Positions 49,968 through 56,962 of a stretch of DNA of 64,000 bases are shown in pieces (within the stretch, counting starts at the first letter, position 1; each line of letters starts with the position of its first letter). The translations under genes and the position numbers were made by a program. The stretch covers positions 62,001 through 126,000 of the forward strand of contig CAVQME010000009.1 of the NCBI GenBank assembly GCA_963713545.1, written 5' to 3'. The stretch is from CAVPLM01 sp963713545 (GTDB lineage Bacteria > Actinomycetota > Thermoleophilia > RBG-16-64-13). Under the pieces are notes generated by a model. It was not told the DNA's origin, did not search any database, and worked only from the letters and a program-made list of their open reading frames with translations.

Positions 49968-50022
49968 CGGTCTCCAAACGGCCACCGGGCGGTCTCTGGA
50001 CGGTCTCCGAGCGGTCGCCGGC
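49968..50022. repeat. Five 11-bp tandem repeats (cggtctccrrr)
   Basis: Units start at 49968, 49979, 49990, 50001 and 50012, each 11 bases: cggtctccaaa, cggccaccggg, cggtctctgga, cggtctccgag, cggtcgccggc. The period is close to one helical turn, so the motif would face the same side each time. Non-coding. Confidence 0.75.
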
Positions 50023-50076
50023 ATCTCCAAGTGAGGCGGCATGAATTGCCATGAATAAGATTTATCAATATCCATC

Positions 50077-50105
50077 TTGACTTTGTTAATCTTTCGACCT
50101 ATTAT
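50077..50105 (+). promoter_or_regulatory. Near-consensus sigma-70 promoter for the DUF2089 operon
   Basis: TTGACT (50077-50082) and TATTAT (50100-50105) are separated by exactly 17 bases. A ribosome site AGGAGGG follows at 50127-50133. The surroundings are AT-rich. Confidence 0.75.
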
Positions 50106-50139
50106 GACTAAGGATAGTGAATCACAGGAGGGTATGCGT

Positions 50140-50499
50140 ATGAGCCAATGGAACGATTTGACCGACCTGACCGGCGATCGTCCGTTCCTGATCACCGAAG
50201 TACGGCTCGAGGGGAGCGGCATCACCATCGCCGGCGAATTCGAGTTGCCGCCGCTGGCCGGTCTGCGCTACGAGGACCAGGTCTTCGTCAGCGAGTTCGT
50301 ACGGAGCCACGGTTCGATCAAGCACATGGAGAAGGCGTTCGGCGTCAGCTATCCCACTGTGAAGAACCGGCTGAACCGGATCACCCAGCAGCTTCGCCTG
50401 GTCGAAGTGGAGCACGTCTCCGAGCACGACGAGATCTTCGACCTGCTCGAGCGGGGGGAGATATCGGTCCAGCAAGCTGCAGAAAGGCTGGAGCAATGA
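50140..50499 (+). CDS. DUF2089 family putative regulator
   Basis: 119 aa from the ATG at 50140, which has AGGAGGG seven bases upstream (an ATG at 50134 is too close). Seen: GEFELPPLAGLRYEDQVFVS and the helix-turn-helix-like EKAFGVSYPTVKNRLNRI, then LLERGEISVQQAAERLEQ. The Cys ribbon of longer family members is missing. It probably controls the genes after it. Start of next gene overlaps its stop by four bases. Confidence 0.85.
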   Translation: MSQWNDLTDLTGDRPFLITEVRLEGSGITIAGEFELPPLAGLRYEDQVFVSEFVRSHGSIKHMEKAFGVSYPTVKNRLNRITQQLRLVEVEHVSEHDEIFDLLERGEISVQQAAERLEQ

Positions 50500-50777
50500 A
50501 AGTACCGCCCTATGCTCTCAGGGTGCGGGTAGCCGAGCAGGAGCGCACCAAGTTCCGCATCTGGTTCCCGCTTTTCCTGCTATGGCCTCTCATACTCGTC
50601 TTCCTCCTGCTGACGCTGATCGCCACCCTGGTCGTCGATGCCGCTCAGCTCATCGCGGGCCGGCGGCAGTGCTACACGCGCCTGGTGCTGGGATGCCTTG
50701 GGGTCGTCGGCGAGACTCGGGGCACAGAGGTCTTCATCCAAGACAAGGGCCGGACCGTCGCAGTGACTGTCCGCTGA
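50496..50777 (+). CDS. Small membrane protein of the DUF2089 operon
   Basis: 93 aa. Starts inside the ATGA overlap. Seen: one or two hydrophobic segments (FPLFLLWPLILVFLLLTLIATLVV is interrupted only by the ends) and a short soluble tail. Function unknown; the coupling suggests that the regulator and membrane protein act together. Confidence 0.75.
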   Translation: MKVPPYALRVRVAEQERTKFRIWFPLFLLWPLILVFLLLTLIATLVVDAAQLIAGRRQCYTRLVLGCLGVVGETRGTEVFIQDKGRTVAVTVR

Positions 50778-50794
50778 CTCGAAAGGAGAACACC

Positions 50795-51220
50795 ATGGGT
50801 CAAGAACGCGAACGTATCCTCGATCTGCTGGTCTCGGGCAAGATCACGGCGGAGGAGGCCGGGCGCCTGCTTGATGCGCTCGAGGCGCGCTCCTCGCAAG
50901 CCGTCGCCACCGGGACGATCCCCGAGGTCAGGCCCAACGGGACCCCGAAGTACATGTTCGTCAAGGTCCTGAGCGCGAAGGGTGACAATGTGAACGTCAA
51001 GGTGCCGCTCAGCCTGGTCCGGGCGGGGCTCAAGCTCACCTCGTTCATACCGCAACCGGCCATGGAGCAGATCAACAAGTCCATGGGCGATCAGGGATTG
51101 TCTATAGACCTCCTCAACTTCAAGGCCGAAGACCTGGAAGAGCTGATCGAAGCCCTGCGCGAGATGGAAGTGAACGTGGACGCGGTCAACGGGGACAACG
51201 TCCGGGTGTATTGCGCGTAG
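50795..51220 (+). CDS. SHOCT-like domain protein of the DUF2089 operon
   Basis: 141 aa with AAAGGAG upstream. Seen: an N-terminal ILDLLVSGKITAEEAGRLLD, the short helical motif of YvlB/SHOCT-like proteins, then a folded part with NVKVPLSLVRAGLKLTSFIP. Operons of this make-up (DUF2089, membrane protein, SHOCT-like) belong to envelope-stress systems in other bacteria; that is inference here. Confidence 0.82.
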   Translation: MGQERERILDLLVSGKITAEEAGRLLDALEARSSQAVATGTIPEVRPNGTPKYMFVKVLSAKGDNVNVKVPLSLVRAGLKLTSFIPQPAMEQINKSMGDQGLSIDLLNFKAEDLEELIEALREMEVNVDAVNGDNVRVYCA

Positions 51221-51253
51221 CGCAGGGCGGGGAGGAGTGGCCTCGGGGGTTGC

Positions 51254-51949
51254 TCAGGGGGTCGCGGTCTCCTCGTACTGCTCTATACTCACGATGTATT
51301 CCTGGTTGAAGTGGAGCCAGAAATACTCCTCGAGCCATGCCTGTCCTCCCGCGGCCTGTAGATGGGTGGCAAGCTCGGCAATAGTGGTCGGGGAAGGGCC
51401 GGTCCAACCCGCCGGTGCCCGATGCACGGTCAGCATCGCATTGACCGGGGATTGGCCTACGAACACGTCCTTGGTCGGGTCGAAGACGTACGCGTCCCCG
51501 GTGACAGCCTCGCCGTAGGAGGCCGCCAATCTGACGGCGTCCGCGCCGGTGAATAGCTGCGCAGGGTCGTAGGTGACGGCGACTAGGTTCTCGGAAGTAT
51601 CGCACTTGACGATTCGCGCCAGCCGCACCGGTCCGGCCGTAGAGGGCTGCACAGCATCTGGCCCGGCGGACGCCGCAGGGGCATCGGACTGCCCGGCTTG
51701 CCCAGAGGATTGCTGGCCGGCGGCGGCTTCCACGCTTCGCTCCAAGCCCTCGAGGCGAGCGGACACGGCATCGACCTTCGATTGGCTCCAGTAGAGAGTG
51801 AAGCCGCACAGGATGACCACTGCGAGCACGGCCAGGAGGGGCCATGCCCACCGCAGGGCGGGCTTGTTCTCAGCCCGCTTGTCGTCCGCCCGCCCGGCGT
51901 CCGCTGGCTTGGTCTCCACCCGGCTAGGCTTCACTCTGAGCGCTCTCAT
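51254..51949 (-). CDS. Membrane-anchored protein, last gene of the surface-protein operon
   Basis: 231 aa from the ATG at 51949 with GAGGGA upstream, overlapping the previous stop by 26 bases. Seen: a charged N-terminus (Arg/Lys/Asp), one membrane segment (WPLLAVLAVVILCGFTLYW), a coiled-coil, a Ser/Ala/Pro linker and a soluble domain. I do not recognise the family. Confidence 0.75.
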   Translation of the reverse strand: MRALRVKPSRVETKPADAGRADDKRAENKPALRWAWPLLAVLAVVILCGFTLYWSQSKVDAVSARLEGLERSVEAAAGQQSSGQAGQSDAPAASAGPDAVQPSTAGPVRLARIVKCDTSENLVAVTYDPAQLFTGADAVRLAASYGEAVTGDAYVFDPTKDVFVGQSPVNAMLTVHRAPAGWTGPSPTTIAELATHLQAAGGQAWLEEYFWLHFNQEYIVSIEQYEETATP

Positions 51950-52607
51950 CCGGATCCCTCGAACCCGCTGGTCTTGTGCCGGTGTTGTCCGCGCGGCTCT
52001 GGCCGTGGCGGCCCAGGCGCGCCGACCTTCTGCTGAGCAAAGCGAGGACGACCGCGAGGATGGCAAGAGCGACCACGATGGCGCCGAAGTACGACCAAGG
52101 GGCGGAGCGGTCGAAGAGATCGGTGAACTTGTACCAGGCAGCCGACAACCACCATCCGCCGGCGACCTCCATGGTGAGCATGGGTCCGATGCCCACGCTC
52201 ATCTGCACGTCCGACCCGCCGGGATTGACGACGCGCCCGGCGAGAAGGGCGCGGTACGTACCGGGACGAGTGTCGGAGGGAATGACCACGCTGGCGCTTA
52301 TCTTGCTGACTCCTCCCGGGTCGAGACTGAAGGTGCGCGGGCTGAACTCCACCCAAGTCGCATCGAGCCCGCCGGCCTTGTCGACCGCCACTACCACCAT
52401 CTCGTAGTCCGCCCGCTTCGTGCCTTTGTTGTAGATGCCGAACGCCGGCAGCGTGACCGTCTGGCCAGGATGGATGGCCTGATCGACCGTGATGCTCTCC
52501 GCATCGCTGGCGATGACGTAGTCGGACGCCGAAGCTCTAGGCGCCGCCAGGGACAGTAAGACCACGGCCGCGACGACCACGCACGCGAGTCTTCGCGCGT
52601 TGCTCAC
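51924..52607 (-). CDS. Secreted DUF916-like protein with C-terminal membrane anchor
   Basis: 227 aa from a GTG with GGAGG upstream. Seen: a signal peptide, a beta-sandwich-like part (LPAFGIYNKGTKRADYEMVV, PRTFSLDPGGVSKISASVVI), a membrane segment (YFGAIVVALAILAVVLALLS) and a short basic tail. The layout resembles the peptidoglycan-facing DUF916/WxL proteins, which bind exported partners. It follows the two smaller exported proteins and may anchor them. Confidence 0.8.
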   Translation of the reverse strand: MSNARRLACVVVAAVVLLSLAAPRASASDYVIASDAESITVDQAIHPGQTVTLPAFGIYNKGTKRADYEMVVVAVDKAGGLDATWVEFSPRTFSLDPGGVSKISASVVIPSDTRPGTYRALLAGRVVNPGGSDVQMSVGIGPMLTMEVAGGWWLSAAWYKFTDLFDRSAPWSYFGAIVVALAILAVVLALLSRRSARLGRHGQSRADNTGTRPAGSRDPDESAQSEA

Positions 52608-52660
52608 ACTCGACCTCCAGAACGTTTTGTCAGCACTCGTTGATCACCCTTCCACCTAGA

Positions 52661-53194
52661 CTAGGACGTGGGCACTGCGTACACCGTTGCGCTCCAGGTG
52701 TACTCACCCGGGTGGGTCAAACCGGTACCCACGTGCACGGTCGAATACAGGGTCATGCCGTCGCCGGGACCGACTGACCCGAAATTGGCGGCGGCGGACT
52801 CACTGATCGCCGTACCCGAACCTGGATTGGGCGTCTGCGTGAGGGCCCAGCGCACCTGGTCCTGGCCGGGGGAATCCGAGAATGCCAGGTGATGTGCGCC
52901 CGCAAGGGAGGGCACGTCGTTCGCGCTCACATACACGTCGAAGGCTTTTGTGCCGTCATTGGATATGAACAGGGGGTTCTGGCTCGAGACCGTCTGGTTG
53001 ACAGCGCACGTGCCGAAATCGAGACTACCCAAGAGCGACATGTGGTAGGTGCCCGGGTCTTCGGCGTCCATCGTTGAGGTGAACGTCTCACTGTCGGCAT
53101 AGTCCGTCGATGGCGGCGTCGCCAGCGCTGGGACGGTCACGGCAAGAGCGATGACCGCCGCCACAGAAAGCAAGAACAAGATCGGTCGCCTCAC
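52661..53194 (-). CDS. Exported protein, paralogue of 53345-53887
   Basis: 177 aa from a GTG with AGGAGGGAG upstream. Seen: signal peptide (ILFLLSVAAVIALAVTVPALA), then a 150-residue beta-rich part with LDFGTCAVNQTVSSQNPLFI, SNDGTKAFDVYVSAND and the end TWSATVYAVPTS. Related to the neighbour at 53345 end to end, with TasA/camelysin-like character. Probably a surface or matrix subunit. Confidence 0.8.
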   Translation of the reverse strand: MRRPILFLLSVAAVIALAVTVPALATPPSTDYADSETFTSTMDAEDPGTYHMSLLGSLDFGTCAVNQTVSSQNPLFISNDGTKAFDVYVSANDVPSLAGAHHLAFSDSPGQDQVRWALTQTPNPGSGTAISESAAANFGSVGPGDGMTLYSTVHVGTGLTHPGEYTWSATVYAVPTS

Positions 53195-53255
53195 CGTCTC
53201 CCTCCTCTAGTGGGTCGGCCGGTACCGCCCCCGCGAATGGGCGGGAGCATATGTG

Positions 53256-53289
53256 CTGAAGGCCGGCGGGCTCTCCCGCCGGCCTTCAG
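53256..53289. terminator. Perfect 15-bp hairpin between the exported-protein paralogues
   Basis: Arms 53256-53270 and 53275-53289 are perfect complements with a CTCT loop. Between two genes of the same operon on the minus strand, it may lower expression of the genes after it by partial termination. Confidence 0.65.
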
Positions 53290-53344
53290 CCAAGCCCATT
53301 ACGGATCAGATTCTCGACGTGGGCCTAAAGACCTTCTGCCCGGA

Positions 53345-53887
53345 CTACGGGGTGGGCACCGCGTACACCGTGCCGGTCCACGTGTACCATGCCGGGTAGG
53401 TCAGACCGCTACCCATGAGAAGGTTCGAGTAGAGTGTCATAGTGCTGTAAGAATAGAGCGGGCCGAAGTTGGTGGCGTACATCTCGTTCACCGAGGTGTC
53501 CATACCCATGTTCGGCCACTGGGTGAGGGTCCAACGTACCTGGTCCTGGCCGGGATAGTCGTAGAACCCCAGCCAATACATGCCCATGTAGGAAGGCGCG
53601 CTGTCCGCGCTGACGTACACGTCGAAGGCTCGTGAGCCCATGTTATAGATGGACAAGGGGTTCTGGCTCGGGACCGACTGATTCAGCGCGTACGTGGTGA
53701 AATCGAGGCTGTTGCCCATGAGCGAGATCTGGTAGCTGCCCGTGTCCGCCGCGTTCAACGTTGCCGTGAAACCCTGGCTGGTGGCATAGGTCGTCGGCGG
53801 CGCGGCCAGAGCCGGAGCGGTCATCATAGCGAGTATGAGGACCAAAGCCAGAATCAGGAACAGGACTCGTCGCTGCGTTACATCCAT
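53345..53887 (-). CDS. Exported Tyr/Met-rich protein, camelysin/TasA-like
   Basis: 180 aa from the ATG at 53887 with GGAGGGG upstream. Seen: signal peptide (FLILALVLILAMMTAPALA), then a beta-rich part matching 52661 (SLDFTTYALNQSVPSQNPLS, RAFDVYVSAD, TWTGTVYAVPTP). The mature part holds about 16 Tyr and 9 Met, against about 6 and 3 in the paralogue, with clusters such as SYMGMYWLGFYDY. First gene of the four-gene operon. Confidence 0.8.
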   Translation of the reverse strand: MDVTQRRVLFLILALVLILAMMTAPALAAPPTTYATSQGFTATLNAADTGSYQISLMGNSLDFTTYALNQSVPSQNPLSIYNMGSRAFDVYVSADSAPSYMGMYWLGFYDYPGQDQVRWTLTQWPNMGMDTSVNEMYATNFGPLYSYSTMTLYSNLLMGSGLTYPAWYTWTGTVYAVPTP

Positions 53888-54120
53888 TGCGCCCCTCCTA
53901 GTAAGAGACAAGCCGAGATCGATACCGACTTCCGGCGGAGTATCCCGTTAGCCGGCCCTCTCGGATCTCTCGTGCCCGCCTCTATGGGGGCCGGTACCGC
54001 TAGCGCCGTTCCCGGAACTTGACAATATGACCTGGTAGCAAGGCCGGATTCATTATCGGCAGGGGTGAAAGAGGGCTTGAGGACTTCGGGCCCCCAGAAG
54101 CGAAGGAGTCCCGCACGTGT

Positions 54121-56214
54121 TCAGCAAGCCCTGGCGATCCGGCACAAGATCCCGCGCAGGGTCACGGAGCCCAGCTCGCGGGCGTAGGGCGGGTCGTTAC
54201 CGGTGAGGACATTCAGGTTGGACTCCGCCCAGCCGTGCAGATCCCCCTCCTTCTCTGGGAAATACCAGCCGTGCTCAAGGATCACCACCCGCGGGTCGAT
54301 CTCGTCCGAGAGCACGGCCCGCTGCTTGATGGCGCCCCTCTTCGTGCTGATCTCCACCCAGTCGCCCGGCTCGATCCCGTACCGAGCCGCCGTGTCGGCG
54401 TGGATCGTCGCGAGGGGCTCCGGATGGGCCGCGCGGAGCGACCCGATCTGCCGGCCTCCGGAATGGACGTATCCGGCGGTTTTGGAATTGGTCAGCACCA
54501 GGGGATACTCCTCGGCCAGCTCGGGGGCGCTGAGGGGTGACTCCGGTGGCTCCCGGTAGACGGGCAGGGGATCGAAGCCCCACTCCTCCAGCTGCCGCGA
54601 ATACAGCTCGACCTTCCCCGACGGCGTGTCGAAGCCGCTATGAAGATGGGCGCCATACGCTTTCTCCCCCGTGAGGATGCCGGCCTCGCGGAACTCGGCG
54701 AAGGTGAGGCCGGCCGGCTTTAACAGGTAGTCGAGCACCTCTTCCTCCGTGTTCCAGAAGTGCTCTTCCAGCCCGAGTCTCCTACCCAGCCCGCTCACGA
54801 TGCTCAGGTCGGAGCGACACTCGCCCACCTGTGCCACCTTCTGGATGATGCTGGCCACCGGCGCGTTCTCGGCGTTGTTGATGCTGTCGATCTCGAGGAA
54901 CATCGCTACCGGGAGCACGATGTCGGCCAGCTCAGCCGTGGGGGTCATGAAGTAGTCGCTCACCGCCAGGAAATCGAGGCTTTCCAGAGCCTCTCTCACT
55001 TCCTGGACGTTGCTGTAGGTGTGGAGGAAGCTGCCTCCCTGGATGAAGGCGGCCCGCACCGGATAGGGCTCCGAGGTGAGCATGGCCTTGATCAGCTTCT
55101 GGGGGAGAGCGGAGAAATAGTTGGGGAGCACCTTCTCTTCTGCCCCCACCCTTTCGTACCGTTTTTTCAGGGGGACCAGATCGCGCAGGTGGAGCTCGGG
55201 CGAACCGCCGAACTCGACCGGGGGCGGGATGTAGTCGATCTCGCCGCCCGGGATTCCAAGATTGCCGGTGATCGCCCGGAGTATGGAGGCGGCCCGGTTG
55301 AACTGGTAGTTGTTGATGTTGTTGTCCTGGCCGTTGCCCGAGTAGACGACGGCCGGTCTGCCCCGAGCGATAGTCTTGGCCAGCTCCTCGATCTGGGCCG
55401 CCGGCACCCATGTGATATCGGCTACCTGCTCGGGCGGGTAGGCCTGAACGTGCTGTTTCAACTCCTCGAACCCCACCGTCCAATCTCGGACGAAGTCTTT
55501 GTCGTAGAGCTCCTCGTTCACGGTCACGTTCAGCAGCGCCAGAGCGAGGGCCAGGTCTGAGGAGGGGCGCGGCCGGATCCAGAGGTCGGCCCGCTCGGCC
55601 AGGGCGGTCTTTGCCGGGTCTATGACGACCAGCGTAGACCCCCGTTCCTTGGCCGCCAGGATGCGAGAGCCCTCCGGATACGAGGTGGCGGTCAGGTTGG
55701 CGCCCCAGGCCACGATCGTGCGCGGCGGGAAATCGATATCAGGATGAGACAGGAAGCCATAGGTGCCGAGCATGCCCCGCAGCCGGGGGTGGAAGCAGAT
55801 GTACGACATCGAAGCGATGTTGGGGGTACCGAAGGCATTGGCGAGTCGGGAGAGGTAGCTGTCCCCATATCCTTTGGCGCATCCCTGCATGAAGGCAACG
55901 GAGTCGGCGGAGTATCGCGCTCGGGTCTCGTCGAGACCCCGGGCGATGGTGTCCAGGGCTTCGTCCCAACCGATCCGCTCCCACTTGCCCTCGCCCCGGG
56001 CTCCGGCTCTCTTCAGCGGGTGCGTGAGGCGGTAAGGGCTGTTCAAGTACTCGAGCGCCGCTTGGCCGTTGACGCACAGCGTGCCCCGGTTGACCGGATG
56101 GTCGGGGTCGCCCTCGATCCTGACCGGTCGGCCGTCTTCCAGGTGGACCAGCATACCGCAGCCGGCCCCACACCAGAGTTGACACGTGGTTCTGACGACC
56201 TCGTTATCGCTCAT
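54121..56214 (-). CDS. Molybdopterin oxidoreductase, DMSO reductase family, orphan
   Basis: 697 aa. Seen: an N-terminal Fe-S motif (C11, C15, C19, C47), a Mo-ligand candidate Cys140 in SYICFHPRLRG, and family blocks such as GANLTATSYPEGSRIL, SGNGQDNNINNYQFNRA and VVILEHGWYFPEKEG. It is near the size of acetylene-hydratase-type and formate-dehydrogenase-type enzymes; the substrate cannot be read. No Tat signal, so it is cytoplasmic. No Fe-S or membrane partner gene is adjacent; the next is a HEAT-repeat protein on the same strand, 52 bases upstream. Confidence 0.9.
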   Translation of the reverse strand: MSDNEVVRTTCQLWCGAGCGMLVHLEDGRPVRIEGDPDHPVNRGTLCVNGQAALEYLNSPYRLTHPLKRAGARGEGKWERIGWDEALDTIARGLDETRARYSADSVAFMQGCAKGYGDSYLSRLANAFGTPNIASMSYICFHPRLRGMLGTYGFLSHPDIDFPPRTIVAWGANLTATSYPEGSRILAAKERGSTLVVIDPAKTALAERADLWIRPRPSSDLALALALLNVTVNEELYDKDFVRDWTVGFEELKQHVQAYPPEQVADITWVPAAQIEELAKTIARGRPAVVYSGNGQDNNINNYQFNRAASILRAITGNLGIPGGEIDYIPPPVEFGGSPELHLRDLVPLKKRYERVGAEEKVLPNYFSALPQKLIKAMLTSEPYPVRAAFIQGGSFLHTYSNVQEVREALESLDFLAVSDYFMTPTAELADIVLPVAMFLEIDSINNAENAPVASIIQKVAQVGECRSDLSIVSGLGRRLGLEEHFWNTEEEVLDYLLKPAGLTFAEFREAGILTGEKAYGAHLHSGFDTPSGKVELYSRQLEEWGFDPLPVYREPPESPLSAPELAEEYPLVLTNSKTAGYVHSGGRQIGSLRAAHPEPLATIHADTAARYGIEPGDWVEISTKRGAIKQRAVLSDEIDPRVVILEHGWYFPEKEGDLHGWAESNLNVLTGNDPPYARELGSVTLRGILCRIARAC

Positions 56215-56266
56215 GCCGGGTCCCCCCCGAAACCAAGACGGTACACACGACTTGGCTCAGCTTACG

Positions 56267-56785
56267 CTAAAGAGCGGGCAGCCGCCCCGTGATCCGATCG
56301 AGATCGCTCAGCGCGCGCCCGGCCTTGGTGGCTACGACGCCGAAGTCCGGGCTATCCGTCGCCAGCACCTCGACGACCGGCCCGACGATCTCGGCGAGCA
56401 CCTGATTGTCGGCTGCGAGCCGACCGAGGACCCTATGGGCCGATTCCAGGAGCCCAGGGGACGGCGAGTCGTGGAGAAGAGACTGGAGAACGGGTCTGAC
56501 CGACCGCGGGCCCAGGTTGATCAGGCCGTCCCCGGCCAGCCAGCGCACGTCCGAAAGCGGGTCGCTCAGCAATCGGGCCAGCGCATCCACCGAAGGGGGA
56601 TCGACCATCGCGGCCAGGGTTTTGGCCGCTTCCCAACGGGCGCGCTTCTTCGGGCTTTCGAGGAGGGCCCGCACCGGCTCCGCTGCCGGTTCCCCCATAA
56701 GGACCAGGGTCTCCCGGGCCCGTTTGCGCGCCATGCCGTTGTCGCCTGATAGCGCTTCGACCAGCTCTTTGACGGACCGCTCCAT
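56267..56785 (-). CDS. HEAT-repeat protein
   Basis: 172 aa from the ATG at 56785 with AGGAGG about eight bases upstream. Seen: four to five helical repeats of about 30 residues (GMARKRARETLVLMGEPAAE, SPKKRARWEAAKTLAAM, DPLSDVRWLAGDGLINLG and so on). HEAT proteins are scaffolds; this one precedes the molybdopterin enzyme and may help its maturation. That is a guess from order alone. Confidence 0.82.
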   Translation of the reverse strand: MERSVKELVEALSGDNGMARKRARETLVLMGEPAAEPVRALLESPKKRARWEAAKTLAAMVDPPSVDALARLLSDPLSDVRWLAGDGLINLGPRSVRPVLQSLLHDSPSPGLLESAHRVLGRLAADNQVLAEIVGPVVEVLATDSPDFGVVATKAGRALSDLDRITGRLPAL

Positions 56786-56801
56786 GGCTGGGCCTCCTGT
56801 C

Positions 56802-56962
56802 AACTCGTTTCAGAACAAAGCCGCGGCCGCCCAGTGCGCCCTGGGCGGCACGATAGTGCGTCCTCGGTCCCGCACATAGCGCTGCTATTCGCGCTCCCTG
56901 CGTCCTTCTCTGGCGCGTGCCCAGCCCGTCCCTGGCGGCGGAGCTTCATTCTGAAACGAGTT
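56802..56962. repeat. 161-bp region bounded by 14-bp inverted repeats
   Basis: aactcgtttcagaa (56802-56815) and its exact complement (56949-56962) enclose 133 bases that also hold a smaller 9-bp stem (gccgcccag and ctgggcggc). It lies between the HEAT gene and the GH13 stop codon. No transposase and no target duplication seen; it may be a MITE-like remnant or an RNA structure. Confidence 0.6.

Larger units (their letters stand above)
49818..50139. other. 322-bp intergenic region with tandem repeat and promoter
   Basis: Divergent control space between the GT39-like and DUF2089 genes. It holds an 11-bp tandem array (49968-50022) and a near-consensus promoter for the plus strand (50077-50105). 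I see no small gene in it. Confidence 0.6.

Noticed and set aside
49968..50022. Possible CRISPR array
   Set aside because: Units are directly adjacent 11-mers without spacers, and no cas genes are present.
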